Source: Pseudomonas orientalis (GTDB lineage: Bacteria > Pseudomonadota > Gammaproteobacteria > Pseudomonadales > Pseudomonadaceae). Taken from it: a DNA stretch of 64,000 bases. The stretch spans positions 744,001 to 808,000 of the forward strand of contig NZ_JYLM01000001.1 in NCBI RefSeq assembly GCF_001439815.1. Direction: 5' to 3'. The notes under the pieces are model-generated. The model was given only the letters and a program-made list of their open reading frames with translations. It did not search any database and was not told the DNA's origin. Of the stretch, positions 19,687-29,440 are shown in pieces (the first letter of the stretch is position 1; every line of letters begins with the position of its first letter). Both the position numbers and the translations under genes were made by a program.

Positions 19687-20322
19687 ATGTTCCGTAATTC
19701 CTATATTCAGCAGAACTCTGATATCCAGGCCGCAGGCGGCCTGGTCCCGATGGTTGTCGAGCAGTCCGCTCGTGGTGAACGCGCCTACGACATCTACTCG
19801 CGCCTGCTCAAGGAGCGAGTGATCTTTCTGGTCGGCCCGGTAGAGGACTACATGGCCAACCTGATCTGTGCGCAGCTGCTGTTCCTTGAAGCGGAAAACC
19901 CGGACAAGGACATCCATCTCTACATCAACTCGCCGGGCGGTTCGGTGACGGCGGGCATGTCGATCTACGACACCATGCAGTTCATCAAGCCAAACGTGTC
20001 GACTACCTGCATTGGCCAGGCCTGCAGCATGGGTGCATTCCTGCTGACCGCCGGCGCCGAGGGCAAGCGTTACTGCCTGCCGAACTCACGCGTGATGATT
20101 CACCAGCCACTGGGCGGTTTCCAGGGCCAGGCATCGGACATCGAAATCCATGCCAAGGAAATCCTCTTCATTCGTGAGCGCCTCAACACGCTGATGGCCA
20201 AGCACAGCGGGCACACACTTGAAGAAATCGAGCGTGATACCAACCGTGATAACTTCATGAGCGCTGAAGCCGCCCGTGAATACGGGTTGATCGACGCAGT
20301 GATCGAAAAGCGCCCCGCTTAA
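19687..20322 (+). CDS. clpP: ATP-dependent Clp protease proteolytic subunit
   Basis: A 211-residue serine peptidase that assembles into the double-heptamer chamber. The catalytic triad is S114 ([11 protein letters not shown]), H139 ([10 protein letters not shown]) and D188 (NRDNF), at the spacing of the E. coli enzyme. The N-terminal propeptide region precedes [19 protein letters not shown]. The ATG at 19687 has GCAGAG close by and GGGAG further upstream. It works with ClpX, encoded immediately downstream. Confidence 0.98.
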   Translation: MFRNSYIQQNSDIQAAGGLVPMVVEQSARGERAYDIYSRLLKERVIFLVGPVEDYMANLICAQLLFLEAENPDKDIHLYINSPGGSVTAGMSIYDTMQFIKPNVSTTCIGQACSMGAFLLTAGAEGKRYCLPNSRVMIHQPLGGFQGQASDIEIHAKEILFIRERLNTLMAKHSGHTLEEIERDTNRDNFMSAEAAREYGLIDAVIEKRPA

Positions 20323-20344
20323 TATAAGCCGCTCAAAATAGGGC

Positions 20345-20386
20345 TGGTCGGCATGTCCGACCACTGGCGGGCTTGAAAAAGCCCGC
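20345..20386 (+). other. Two intercistronic hairpins between clpP and clpX
   Basis: TGGTCGG-N5-CCGACCA is followed by GCGGGCTT-GAAA-AAGCCCGC, a perfect 8-bp stem with a GAAA tetraloop. No T-run follows, so they are more likely RNA processing or stability elements than terminators. Confidence 0.55.
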
Positions 20387-20434
20387 ATAAGCCTTCATCT
20401 TGTGTTGCAAGCCTATCGGATTTGGATCGAACGA

Positions 20435-21718
20435 ATGACTGACACCCGCAACGGCGAGGACAACGGCAAGCTGCTCTATTGCTCCTTCTGTGGCAAAAGC
20501 CAGCATGAAGTACGCAAATTGATTGCCGGCCCCTCGGTGTTTATCTGCGACGAATGCGTCGACCTGTGCAATGACATCATCCGCGAGGAGGTGCAGGAAG
20601 CCCAGGCCGAGAGCAGTGCGCACAAACTCCCATCGCCTAAAGAAATCAGCGGCATCCTTGACCAGTACGTGATTGGTCAGGAGCGTGCAAAGAAGGTTCT
20701 GGCCGTAGCGGTGTACAACCACTACAAGCGCTTGAACCAGCGTGACAAGAAAGGCGACGAAGTCGAACTCGGCAAGAGTAACATCCTGCTGATCGGCCCT
20801 ACAGGCTCGGGTAAGACCCTGCTTGCGGAAACCCTCGCTCGCCTGCTGAACGTTCCGTTCACCATCGCCGACGCCACCACCCTCACCGAGGCGGGTTACG
20901 TGGGTGAAGATGTCGAGAACATCATTCAGAAGCTGCTGCAGAAGTGCGACTACGACGTAGAGAAGGCCCAGATGGGTATTGTCTACATCGACGAAATTGA
21001 CAAGATTTCGCGCAAGTCGGACAACCCGTCGATCACTCGGGATGTTTCCGGTGAAGGCGTACAGCAGGCTCTGTTGAAGCTGATCGAAGGCACGGTCGCT
21101 TCGGTACCGCCGCAAGGTGGCCGCAAGCACCCGCAGCAGGAATTCCTGCAGGTCGATACGCGTAACATCCTGTTTATCTGTGGCGGTGCGTTCTCCGGGC
21201 TGGAAAAGGTCATCCAACAGCGTTCCACGCGTGGTGGCATCGGTTTCGGCGCGGAAGTGCGCAGCAAGGAAGAAGGCAAGAAGGTGGGCGAGTCCCTGCG
21301 TGAAGTCGAACCTGACGATCTGGTCAAGTTCGGTCTGATCCCGGAATTCGTCGGTCGTCTGCCGGTCCTGGCGACGCTGGACGAGCTGGATGAGGCGGCG
21401 TTGATTCAGATCCTCACCGAGCCGAAAAACGCCCTGACCAAGCAGTACGCCAAACTGTTCGAGATGGAAGGTGTGGACCTCGAGTTCCGTACCGACGCGC
21501 TCAAATCAGTGGCCAAGCGCGCCCTGGAGCGCAAGACCGGCGCACGTGGTCTGCGCTCGATCCTTGAAGGCGTGTTGCTCGATACCATGTACGAAATCCC
21601 CTCGCAGTCCGAGGTGAGCAAAGTGGTGATCGACGAAAGCGTTATCGAAGGCAAGTCCAAGCCACTGTATATCTATGAAAACAGTGAGCCGGCTGCCAAG
21701 GCTGCACCTGACGCGTAA
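20435..21718 (+). CDS. clpX: ATP-dependent Clp protease ATP-binding subunit ClpX
   Basis: A 427-residue AAA+ unfoldase. The N-terminal zinc domain has C16, C19, C38 and C41 (CSFCGK and CDECV). Walker A is GPTGSGKT near 119-126, the pore loop GYVGED follows, and Walker B is IVYIDEID. The ClpP-docking IGF loop (GGIGFGAEV) is present. The ATG of [12 protein letters not shown] is at 20435. It selects substrates and feeds them to ClpP. Confidence 0.98.
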   Translation: MTDTRNGEDNGKLLYCSFCGKSQHEVRKLIAGPSVFICDECVDLCNDIIREEVQEAQAESSAHKLPSPKEISGILDQYVIGQERAKKVLAVAVYNHYKRLNQRDKKGDEVELGKSNILLIGPTGSGKTLLAETLARLLNVPFTIADATTLTEAGYVGEDVENIIQKLLQKCDYDVEKAQMGIVYIDEIDKISRKSDNPSITRDVSGEGVQQALLKLIEGTVASVPPQGGRKHPQQEFLQVDTRNILFICGGAFSGLEKVIQQRSTRGGIGFGAEVRSKEEGKKVGESLREVEPDDLVKFGLIPEFVGRLPVLATLDELDEAALIQILTEPKNALTKQYAKLFEMEGVDLEFRTDALKSVAKRALERKTGARGLRSILEGVLLDTMYEIPSQSEVSKVVIDESVIEGKSKPLYIYENSEPAAKAAPDA

Positions 21719-21742
21719 GCGTCTTTGCAGTGGCGGTACAAG

Positions 21743-21773
21743 CAAGGGGCCTTTTGGGGCCCCTTGTTTTTTT
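21743..21773 (+). terminator. Rho-independent terminator after clpX
   Basis: CAAGGGGCC, loop TTTTGG, GGCCCCTTG, then a run of seven T. Separates the clpPX transcript from lon. Confidence 0.93.
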
Positions 21774-21838
21774 GGGGTGTTTTTGCATGACGGCTGATTA
21801 AATCGCGTTTATTCATGCGTTTAACTGCTGGCATTGAG

Positions 21839-21867
21839 CTTGTTTTTTTTGCATGCAACCCCCATCT
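21839..21867 (+). promoter_or_regulatory. lon: Candidate heat-shock (sigma-32) promoter of lon
   Basis: CTTGTTT, 14 bases, CCCCATCT. This closely matches the RpoH consensus CTTGAAA-N13..15-CCCCATNT and sits about 42 bases before the lon start. Lon is a classic heat-shock gene. Confidence 0.75.
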
Positions 21868-21908
21868 TGGTTTCAAGCTTATTTTTGAACTGTCATAGAG
21901 GCGAAATC

Positions 21909-24305
21909 ATGAAGACAACCATCGAATTGCCTCTCCTGCCGTTGCGTGATGTCGTCGTCTATCCGCACATGGTTATCCCGCTGTTCGTGGGGCGCGAGAA
22001 GTCTATCGAAGCCCTCGAGGCCGCGATGACGGGCGACAAGCAGATCCTGCTGCTGGCCCAGAAGAATCCTGCTGATGATGATCCGGGCGAAGACGCCCTG
22101 TATCGCGTCGGCACCGTTGCGACTGTGCTGCAATTGCTCAAGCTGCCCGACGGTACCGTCAAGGTACTGGTGGAAGGCGAGCAGCGCGGCGCGGTAGAGC
22201 GCTTCATGGAGGTGGACGGCCACCTGCGCGCCGAAGTGGCGCTGATCGACGAAGTCGAAGCCCCTGAGCGTGAATCCGAAGTCTTCGTGCGCAGCCTGCT
22301 TTCGCAGTTCGAGCAGTATGTGCAACTGGGCAAGAAAGTCCCGGCTGAAGTCCTGTCGTCCCTCAACAGCATTGATGAACCGAGCCGCCTGGTTGACACC
22401 ATGGCTGCGCACATGGCGCTGAAAATCGAGCAGAAGCAGGACATCCTCGAAATCATCGACCTGTCGGCCCGTGTCGAGCATGTGCTGGCATTGCTGGATG
22501 GCGAAATTGACCTGCTGCAGGTCGAGAAGCGCATCCGTGGCCGCGTGAAGAAACAGATGGAGCGCAGCCAGCGCGAGTACTATTTGAATGAGCAGATGAA
22601 GGCCATTCAGAAAGAGCTCGGCGACGGCGAGGAAGGCCATAACGAGATCGAGGAGCTGAAAAAGCGTATCGATGCCGCCGGCCTGCCGAAGGACGCGCTG
22701 ACCAAGGCGACGGCCGAGCTGAACAAGCTCAAGCAAATGTCGCCGATGTCGGCCGAAGCCACCGTGGTTCGCTCCTACATCGATTGGCTGGTGCAGGTGC
22801 CGTGGAAAGCACAGACCAAGGTGCGCCTGGACCTGGCCCGCGCCGAGGAAATCCTCGATGCCGATCACTACGGCCTTGAAGAGGTCAAGGAACGGATCCT
22901 CGAATACCTTGCCGTGCAAAAGCGCGTGAAGAAAATTCGCGGTCCTGTGTTGTGCCTGGTCGGTCCTCCCGGGGTGGGTAAAACTTCTCTGGCGGAGTCC
23001 ATCGCCAGCGCGACCAACCGCAAATTCGTGCGCATGGCCCTTGGCGGTGTGCGTGACGAAGCGGAAATCCGCGGACATCGCCGGACTTATATCGGTTCGA
23101 TGCCAGGAAGATTGATTCAAAAGATGACCAAAGTGGGCGTGCGCAACCCGCTGTTCCTGCTCGATGAAATCGACAAAATGGGCAGTGATATGCGTGGCGA
23201 TCCGGCCTCGGCGTTGCTCGAGGTGCTCGATCCCGAGCAGAACCACAACTTCAACGACCATTATCTGGAAGTCGACTACGACCTCTCCGACGTAATGTTC
23301 CTGTGCACCTCCAACTCCATGAACATTCCACCCGCCTTGCTGGACCGGATGGAGGTGATTCGTCTGCCGGGTTATACCGAAGACGAGAAGATCAACATTG
23401 CGATCAAATACCTCGCGCCCAAGCAGACGGCGGCCAATGGCCTGAAGAAAGGCGAGATCGAGTTTGACGTCGAAGCGATCCGAGACATCGTGCGCTATTA
23501 CACCCGCGAGGCCGGTGTACGGGGCCTTGAACGCCAGATCGCGAAGATCTGCCGCAAGGCGGTCAAGGAACATGCACTGGAAAAACGCTTCCTGGTGAAG
23601 GTGACGGCCGATGCGCTGGAACATTTCCTCGGTGTGCGTAAATTCCGCTACGGCCTGGCCGAGCAGCAGGATCAGGTAGGGCAGGTGACTGGCCTGGCGT
23701 GGACCCAGGTGGGCGGCGAGTTGCTGACCATCGAAGCGGCCGTGATCCCGGGCAAGGGTCAGTTGATCAAGACCGGCTCCCTCGGCGACGTGATGGTCGA
23801 ATCGATCACCGCCGCGCAGACCGTGGTGCGCAGCCGTGCCAAGAGCCTGGGTATCCCTCTGGATTTCCACCAGAAGCACGACACCCATATCCACATGCCG
23901 GAAGGGGCGACCCCGAAGGATGGCCCCAGCGCGGGTGTAGGCATGTGTACGGCCCTGGTGTCGGCATTGACCGGCATTCCGGTGCGTGCCGATGTGGCCA
24001 TGACCGGTGAGATTACCCTGCGCGGCCAGGTATTGGCCATTGGTGGCCTGAAAGAGAAATTACTCGCCGCACACCGGGGTGGAATCAAGACCGTGATCAT
24101 TCCCGAAGAGAATGTCCGCGACCTCAAGGAAATTCCTGACAATATTAAACAGGATCTTCAGATCAAACCGGTTAAATGGATTGACGAAGTCCTGCAAATT
24201 GCGCTGCAATACGCGCCGGAGCCCTTGCCGGATGTGGCTCCGGAGATTGTCGCGAAGGACGAAAAGCGCGAGTCGGATTCCAAGGAAAGAATTAGCACGC
24301 ATTAA
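21909..24305 (+). CDS. lon: ATP-dependent protease Lon
   Basis: A 798-residue AAA+ serine protease that removes damaged and short-lived regulatory proteins. The N-terminal substrate-binding domain begins [15 protein letters not shown]. Walker A is GPPGVGKT and Walker [11 protein letters not shown]. The Ser-Lys dyad lies in [11 protein letters not shown] and the later [14 protein letters not shown] segment. The ATG at 21909 follows AGAGGCGAAATC; the longer frame begins inside the promoter region. A sigma-32-like promoter precedes it. Confidence 0.97.
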   Translation: MKTTIELPLLPLRDVVVYPHMVIPLFVGREKSIEALEAAMTGDKQILLLAQKNPADDDPGEDALYRVGTVATVLQLLKLPDGTVKVLVEGEQRGAVERFMEVDGHLRAEVALIDEVEAPERESEVFVRSLLSQFEQYVQLGKKVPAEVLSSLNSIDEPSRLVDTMAAHMALKIEQKQDILEIIDLSARVEHVLALLDGEIDLLQVEKRIRGRVKKQMERSQREYYLNEQMKAIQKELGDGEEGHNEIEELKKRIDAAGLPKDALTKATAELNKLKQMSPMSAEATVVRSYIDWLVQVPWKAQTKVRLDLARAEEILDADHYGLEEVKERILEYLAVQKRVKKIRGPVLCLVGPPGVGKTSLAESIASATNRKFVRMALGGVRDEAEIRGHRRTYIGSMPGRLIQKMTKVGVRNPLFLLDEIDKMGSDMRGDPASALLEVLDPEQNHNFNDHYLEVDYDLSDVMFLCTSNSMNIPPALLDRMEVIRLPGYTEDEKINIAIKYLAPKQTAANGLKKGEIEFDVEAIRDIVRYYTREAGVRGLERQIAKICRKAVKEHALEKRFLVKVTADALEHFLGVRKFRYGLAEQQDQVGQVTGLAWTQVGGELLTIEAAVIPGKGQLIKTGSLGDVMVESITAAQTVVRSRAKSLGIPLDFHQKHDTHIHMPEGATPKDGPSAGVGMCTALVSALTGIPVRADVAMTGEITLRGQVLAIGGLKEKLLAAHRGGIKTVIIPEENVRDLKEIPDNIKQDLQIKPVKWIDEVLQIALQYAPEPLPDVAPEIVAKDEKRESDSKERISTH

Positions 24306-24455
24306 AGTGTTGGAGCCTGGGGGGCTTCCTTGACAGCTTTTTAGAGCCCTTGTTATAAAGCGGCTCTTAAGTGTCTGTAGGCCATCCAGCACTGGTTTTT
24401 GCTTTTTACCAAAAAAACTTAGAATCATACTCATAGATATATAAGGGGACTTAGA

Positions 24456-24728
24456 GTGAACAAGTCGGAACTGATTGATGCTATCGCTGCATCCGCTGAT
24501 ATCCCGAAAGCTGCTGCCGGCCGTGCGCTGGACGCAGTAATCGAATCCGTCACTGGCGCTCTGAAGGCCGGCGACTCCGTGGTACTGGTAGGCTTCGGTA
24601 CTTTCTCTGTGACTGACCGCCCAGCTCGCACTGGCCGTAACCCACAGACCGGCAAAGCACTGCAAATCGCTGCTGCCAAGAAACCAGGTTTCAAAGCCGG
24701 TAAAGCCCTGAAAGAAGCCGTTAACTAA
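24456..24728 (+). CDS. hupB: DNA-binding protein HU-beta
   Basis: A 90-residue nucleoid protein. The DNA-clasping arm motif [21 protein letters not shown] (about residues 46-66) is intact, and length is exact for the family. GTG start with AAGGGG upstream. HU bends and compacts DNA as a dimer. Gene order lon-hupB-ppiD is conserved in gamma-proteobacteria. The 24306-24455 interval upstream is AT-rich and should contain its promoter. Confidence 0.98.
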   Translation: MNKSELIDAIAASADIPKAAAGRALDAVIESVTGALKAGDSVVLVGFGTFSVTDRPARTGRNPQTGKALQIAAAKKPGFKAGKALKEAVN

Positions 24729-24781
24729 GCTTCGATCAAGCCTTTGCTTACCCGGGTCGGACGCAGGTCTGGCCTGGCAGC

Positions 24782-24857
24782 GGAGCGGTAGCTGGCCCGA
24801 GTATCCATCGGGTTGCCACGCCGGGGGTCAGAGTTCAAACCCCCGTCCGCTCCGCCA
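24782..24857 (+). ncRNA. Degenerate tRNA-Asp-like element after hupB
   Basis: A 76-base segment begins GGAGCGGTAG and ends GTCCGCTCCGCCA, a perfect 7-bp acceptor stem with discriminator G and encoded CCA. An internal block CACGCCGGGGGTC also matches my recollection of Pseudomonas tRNA-Asp. The D arm and the 5' half of the anticodon arm are replaced: CCCGA-N7-TCGGG forms a new hairpin where the D/anticodon arms should be. The T arm has changed to CGGGGGT-N10-ACCCCCG, so the normal TTCGA loop is lost. The aspartate anticodon GTC is gone. It is either a decayed tRNA gene or a tRNA-like small RNA; a terminator follows nine bases later. Confidence 0.6.
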
Positions 24858-24865
24858 GTTACGAG

Positions 24866-24892
24866 AAGGCGCATCCTCGGATGCGCCTTTCT
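24866..24892 (+). terminator. Terminator after the tRNA-like element
   Basis: AAGGCGCATCC-TC-GGATGCGCCTT and a T. An 11-bp stem with a modest T-run, ending either the hupB transcript or a separate small RNA. Confidence 0.75.
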
Positions 24893-24959
24893 TCTATCCG
24901 GATTCTACCCACGCTCCACGGTTGCCAATTTTTGATGTTCAACCGTTTCTGGGGGACGC

Positions 24960-26834
24960 ATGCTGCAAAATATCAGGGACAATTCACAAGGCTGGATTGC
25001 CAAGACCATTATCGGGATCATCGTCGCATTGATGGCGTTCACCGGTATCGAGGCTATTTTCCAGGCTTCGGGTAATAACAAGCAGGACGTGGCCAAGGTC
25101 AACGGTGAGGAAATCACCCAGACTGAATTGAGCCAGGCCGTTGATATGCAACGGCGCCAGCTGATGCAACAACTGGGCAAGGATTTCGATGCTTCCCTGT
25201 TGGACGAGAAGCTGCTGCGCGACGCGGCCCTCAAGGGCCTGATCGATCGCAAGCTGCTGCTGCAAGGCGCTGCGGATTCCAAGTTCGGCTTCTCGGAAGC
25301 GGCTTTGGACCAGGTGATCCTGCAGACGCCGGAGTTCCAAGTGGACGGCCAGTTCAACGCCGAGCGCTTTGACCAGGTGATTCGTCAACTGGGCTACAGC
25401 CGCCTGCAATTCCGTCAGATGATGACCCAGGAAATGCTGATCGGCCAGGTGCGCGCAGGCATCGCCGGCAGTGGTTTCGTGACCGATGCCGAGGTGCAGG
25501 CATTCGCCCGTCTGGAAAAACAGACGCGCGATTTCGCCACCGTCAACATCAAGGCTGACCCGGCAGCGGTGAAACTGACCGACGCCGAAGTCAAGGCCTA
25601 CTACGACCAGCACGCCAAGGAGTTCATGACCCCGGACCAGGTCGTCATCGACTACCTGGAGCTGAAGAAGTCGTCCTTCTTCGACCAGGTCACCGTCAAG
25701 GACGATGAGCTGCAGGCCGCCTACGAGAAAGAAACCGCCAACCTCGCTGAACAGCGTCGTGCCGCGCACATTCTGATCGAAGTCAACGACAAGGTCACCG
25801 AGGCGCAAGCCAAGGCCAAGATCGAAGACATCCAGGCGCGCCTGGCCAAGGGCGAACAGTTTGACGCGCTGGCCAAGGAGTTCTCGCAGGATCCGGGCTC
25901 GGCCAACAACGGTGGCGATCTGGGCTTTGCCGGTCCCGGCGTCTACGATCCGGACTTCGAGACGGCGCTGTACGGCTTGAAGCAGGACCAGGTATCCGCG
26001 CCGGTGCGCTCAGCCTTCGGTTGGCACTTGATCAAGCTGTTGGGGGTTGAAGCGCCAGAGGTGCCGACGTTCGCCAGCCTGAAAGACAAACTGACCCGCG
26101 AGCTCAAGACCCAGCAGGTTGAACAGCGGTTTGTCGAAGCGACCAAGCAATTGGAAGATGCGGCATTCGAAGCCTCCGACCTGGCACAACCAGCGTCTGA
26201 CTTGAAGCTGACTGTACACACCTCGGCGCCGTTCGGCCGGGAAGGTGGTGAAGGCGTCGCGGCCAACCGTGCCGTGGTCACCGCTGCGTTCAGTCCGGAA
26301 GTGCTGGATGAGGGGGCCAACAGCAGCGCCATCGAACTGGACCCTGAAACCATCATCGTGCTGCGCGCCAAAGAACACCTCAAGCCTGCCCAGCTGCCGC
26401 TGGAAAAGGTTGAGGCGGCGATCCGCACGCAGATGACCAAGGAGCGTGCGAGCGCTGCCGCCAAAACCCATGCCGACGAGTTGATCGCCAGCCTGCGTGA
26501 TGGCAAGACCGCACTGGACCAGCCGATTGACGGCCAGGACTGGAAGGTGACCGAGGCGGCCACCCGTGCTCAGGAAGGCGTCGACCCTGCCGTGCTGCAA
26601 GCGCTGTTCCGCATGCCCAAGCCTGCCGCCAAGGGCAAGCCGACCTTCACCACCGTCACTCTGCGCGACGGTAGCCTGATGATCGTGCGCTTGAACGGCG
26701 TCAACGAAGCGGCAGCCCCTACGGACGAAGAAAAAGCGCAATACCGCCGCTTCCTCGCTTCCCGTATCGGCCAGCAGGACTTCGCGGCGTACCGCAAGCA
26801 GCTGGAAACCCAGGCAGACATCAAGAAGTTCTGA
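24960..26834 (+). CDS. ppiD: Periplasmic folding chaperone / peptidyl-prolyl isomerase PpiD
   Basis: A 624-residue inner-membrane-anchored protein. A single helix near residues 15-32 (TIIGIIVALMAFTGIEAIF) places the rest in the periplasm. A SurA-like N-terminal chaperone region is followed by a parvulin (PpiC) domain around 262-360 with RRAAHILIEV, GGDLGFAGPG and AFGWHLIKL motifs, then a long C-terminal domain. It helps newly exported proteins leave the Sec translocon. The ATG has GGGGG upstream. A strong terminator follows. Confidence 0.95.
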   Translation: MLQNIRDNSQGWIAKTIIGIIVALMAFTGIEAIFQASGNNKQDVAKVNGEEITQTELSQAVDMQRRQLMQQLGKDFDASLLDEKLLRDAALKGLIDRKLLLQGAADSKFGFSEAALDQVILQTPEFQVDGQFNAERFDQVIRQLGYSRLQFRQMMTQEMLIGQVRAGIAGSGFVTDAEVQAFARLEKQTRDFATVNIKADPAAVKLTDAEVKAYYDQHAKEFMTPDQVVIDYLELKKSSFFDQVTVKDDELQAAYEKETANLAEQRRAAHILIEVNDKVTEAQAKAKIEDIQARLAKGEQFDALAKEFSQDPGSANNGGDLGFAGPGVYDPDFETALYGLKQDQVSAPVRSAFGWHLIKLLGVEAPEVPTFASLKDKLTRELKTQQVEQRFVEATKQLEDAAFEASDLAQPASDLKLTVHTSAPFGREGGEGVAANRAVVTAAFSPEVLDEGANSSAIELDPETIIVLRAKEHLKPAQLPLEKVEAAIRTQMTKERASAAAKTHADELIASLRDGKTALDQPIDGQDWKVTEAATRAQEGVDPAVLQALFRMPKPAAKGKPTFTTVTLRDGSLMIVRLNGVNEAAAPTDEEKAQYRRFLASRIGQQDFAAYRKQLETQADIKKF

Positions 26835-26847
26835 TGTTGGCTTGAAT

Positions 26848-26885
26848 AAAAAGACCCCGGCCTGAGAAGGCCGGGGTCTTTTTTT
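26848..26885 (+). terminator. Rho-independent terminator after ppiD
   Basis: AAAAAGACCCCGGCCT, GAGA loop, AGGCCGGGGTC and eight T. Very stable. Confidence 0.95.
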
Positions 26886-26913
26886 GCGCGCATTAAAGCC
26901 CGGGACTGCTCTT

Positions 26914-27046
26914 GATCGTTCCCACGCTCCGCGTGGGGATGCATCCCGTGACGCTCTGCGTCACTCTTGCGCAGGTGCCGGATTTTGCGCCGAGAGCAGG
27001 ACGCGGAGCGTCCAGGGCGGCATTCCCACGCAGAGCGGGAACGATC
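26914..27046. repeat. Long palindromic repeat (GTTCCCACGC family) at the 3' end of nhaA
   Basis: A 133-base element bounded by GATCGTTCCCACGCTCCGCG and the inverted end GCAGAGCGGGAACGATC. Inner sub-palindromes are GTGACGC-TCT-GCGTCAC and GACGCGGAGCGTC. This is a different family from the REPINs; similar elements are common between genes in fluorescent pseudomonads. Its last bases supply two of the three bases of the nhaA stop codon. Confidence 0.8.
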
Positions 27047-28385
27047 AGCCTGGGACCGAGAACCTGAGCCTGCCCCAGGTCAGCCCGATGACTGCGGCCA
27101 GGGTCGAGGCCGTCAACACGCTCAGCTTGGCCGCCGACAGCAAGGCCGGGTCGGAGAACGCCAGGGACGAGATAAAGATCGACATGGTAAAACCAATCCC
27201 CGCCAACAGACCCACCAGGCCAACGCCCGCCCAGGTAACGCCGTCCGGCAGCTTGCAGAGGTTGAGCTTGACCAGCATGACACTCGCCAGCATCACCCCC
27301 AGGGGCTTGCCCAGCACCAGGGCGAAGATAACGCCCATGAACACGCCATGGGGCAGCGGATCGTCCAGGTTGAAGCCGCTCAGGCTTACGCCGGCGTTGG
27401 CCAGGGCGAACAGCGGCATCACGCCAAATGCCACCCACGGGTGCAACGCCGATTGCACCCGCTGCACGGGCGGTAACAGTTCGCGCTGGGCTTCGCGCAA
27501 TTGCTTGAGCGGCTCGGCAACGTGTCCAGGGCCTTCAGGCGACTGGGAGAAGCGCTCCATCAATTCGTCGAACGTACGGCCGATGGTGTCCAGCGGGCGC
27601 TCGTTGGCGGGCTTGGAGTTGACCGGCGTCATCAGCCCCAGGATCACGCCGGCGAGGGTCGGGTGAACGCCGGTCTTGAGCAGGCCGAACCACACGATCG
27701 CCCCAGGCAGCAGGTAGATAACGGCCTTGCCGATGCCCATGCGCTGGAACACCAGCACCAGCGCGAGCCCGGCGGCGGCAATCACCAGCCCCATGTAGTC
27801 GAGGCTGGCGGTGAAGAACACGGCAATGATCAGGATCGCCACGATGTCATCAATGATTGCCAGGGCCAGCAGCAAAACGCGCACGCCACTGGGAATCGAC
27901 TTGCCCAACAATGCCAATACGCCGACGGCAAAGGCGATGTCTGTCGCGGTAGGCACGGCCCAGCCACTGGCGGCGGCGGTGCCGTGGTTGAGCAGGGTGT
28001 AAATGATCGCCGGCATCAGTACGCCGCCCAGCGCAGCACCCAATGGCAAGGTGGCCAGCTTCAGGTTGGCGAGCGCGCCGTCCTTGATTTCCTGACGAAT
28101 CTCAGCGCCCACCACCAGGAAGAAGATGGTCATCAGGCCGTCATTGACCAGAAAATGCAGAGAACGCGACACGCTGTAGTCGCCCAGCCCAAGGGTGACC
28201 GGCGTGTTCCAGAAGTGTTCATAGGTATCGGCCGCCGGACTGTTGGCCCAGATCAAGGCTACGACAGCGGCCAGCAGCAGGACAATGCCGCTGACGGCCT
28301 CAATATGTGAAAAGCGCTCAAGGGCGGACAGTGCGCCCTCGGTCAAACGCTGGGGGCGGGGGATAGCGCGGTGTTTATCAGGCAC
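27045..28385 (-). CDS. nhaA: Na+/H+ antiporter NhaA
   Basis: A 446-residue inner-membrane exchanger that expels sodium in return for protons. About eleven or twelve helices are predicted. The ion-binding aspartate pair is in [13 protein letters not shown], and [17 protein letters not shown] is the discontinuous helix [14 protein letters not shown] is the conserved second-helix region. The GTG at 28385 has TGGAG eight bases upstream; the 22 extra residues in the longer frame are not hydrophobic and lack a site. The C-terminal region is somewhat longer than in E. coli. The stop codon lies in a palindromic repeat. Confidence 0.95.
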   Translation of the reverse strand: MPDKHRAIPRPQRLTEGALSALERFSHIEAVSGIVLLLAAVVALIWANSPAADTYEHFWNTPVTLGLGDYSVSRSLHFLVNDGLMTIFFLVVGAEIRQEIKDGALANLKLATLPLGAALGGVLMPAIIYTLLNHGTAAASGWAVPTATDIAFAVGVLALLGKSIPSGVRVLLLALAIIDDIVAILIIAVFFTASLDYMGLVIAAAGLALVLVFQRMGIGKAVIYLLPGAIVWFGLLKTGVHPTLAGVILGLMTPVNSKPANERPLDTIGRTFDELMERFSQSPEGPGHVAEPLKQLREAQRELLPPVQRVQSALHPWVAFGVMPLFALANAGVSLSGFNLDDPLPHGVFMGVIFALVLGKPLGVMLASVMLVKLNLCKLPDGVTWAGVGLVGLLAGIGFTMSIFISSLAFSDPALLSAAKLSVLTASTLAAVIGLTWGRLRFSVPG

Positions 28386-28617
28386 GACAAGTCTCCATTG
28401 GCGGCCCGACCAACGCTTATCGTTTAACCTGCGCTGTGCCGTATGCAGCAACGCACCCAGGGCGATAATAGGAACTTGGGGAATAAGTTGTAAACAAACT
28501 TGTCATAGTCGCCGGCGCCGTTCAAAAAACCTGTGACGTTTTACCGACAGGAATGCGCGCGCCAATGCGGTGTTCTGTTGCACAATACCGCCCGGACTGT
28601 TTTTCTCAGGATTTTCG

Positions 28618-29439
28618 ATGTCGACATCATTTCACTTGCGAAACCTCGGGTTGGCGCTGGTGCTGGCGGGCGCGGCGGGTTGCTCGTCACCCAAGAGCGC
28701 TATTTATGAACATGAGAATTTCGACGACTCCGGTACGTTTTCCCGCGATTACCCGGTGAGCGATGTGGCGGCCTGTGAAGCAGCGCGCCGTGCCCTGCTG
28801 AGCCAGGGCTATATCATCACCAGCAGCGATCCGAAGCTGGTGGCCGGTAACAAGAGTTTCCAGCAGACCGGCGAGACCCATTTGCAGATCAGCTTCAACG
28901 TGGTGTGTGCCGCTGATGGCAAAGGCAGCAATCACTCGACGATGTTTGCCAACGCCTTGCAGGACCGCTATGCGCTGAAGAAGGTCAACAACTCCGCCAG
29001 TCTGGGGGTTGGGGTGCTGGGTTCGGTGTCGATGCCCATCGGCTCCACCGATGACTCGATGGTCAAGGTAGCGAGCGAGACCGTCTCGGCGCCCAAGTTC
29101 TACGAGCGTTACTTTGCCTTGGTGGATGTGTTCCTGCCCCAGGAAGTGAAGCAGGCTGAGCATATACCCGAGAAGCCCAAGGACGAGCTTGGCATGCCGG
29201 AACCGAAAGCCGCGCCGGCCACCGAAAAACTCGAGGCACCTCAGGCGACACCTGTGACGCCTGCCGCTTCCCAGCCACTTGCACCGCCACCCGAGGCCGC
29301 CCCCATCGCGCCGAGCGTAGAGCCAGTACCGGAGATGGCACCGACGGCCCCGGTAACCGAGCCTGCGCCCGCGCCGACCAATCCCAGCCTGCCGGCGCCG
29401 ACCGAGGCGATTCCACCCCTGCCAACGCCAGCGCAGTAA
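28618..29439 (+). CDS. DUF2242 lipoprotein with proline/alanine-rich tail
   Basis: A 273-residue protein. The ATG at 28618 follows CAGGA and starts a lipoprotein signal ending LAGAAGC (C22). Residues 30-180 form the DUF2242 domain (EHENFDDSGTFSRDYP at its start). The last 80 residues are almost all proline, alanine, glutamate and threonine, likely an unstructured linker that could cross the cell-wall layer. Function unknown. It diverges from nhaA and its stop lies one base from the stop of the convergent E1 gene. Confidence 0.85.
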   Translation: MSTSFHLRNLGLALVLAGAAGCSSPKSAIYEHENFDDSGTFSRDYPVSDVAACEAARRALLSQGYIITSSDPKLVAGNKSFQQTGETHLQISFNVVCAADGKGSNHSTMFANALQDRYALKKVNNSASLGVGVLGSVSMPIGSTDDSMVKVASETVSAPKFYERYFALVDVFLPQEVKQAEHIPEKPKDELGMPEPKAAPATEKLEAPQATPVTPAASQPLAPPPEAAPIAPSVEPVPEMAPTAPVTEPAPAPTNPSLPAPTEAIPPLPTPAQ

Positions 29440-29440
29440 G

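Noticed and set aside
24729..24781. A second tRNA upstream of the tRNA-Asp-like element
   Set aside because: GTCGGACGCAGGTCTGG has some pairing potential but no acceptor stem or CCA.
26914..27046. Possible CRISPR-like or insertion-sequence remnant
   Set aside because: There is only one unit with inverted, not direct, repeats, and no transposase or spacer pattern.
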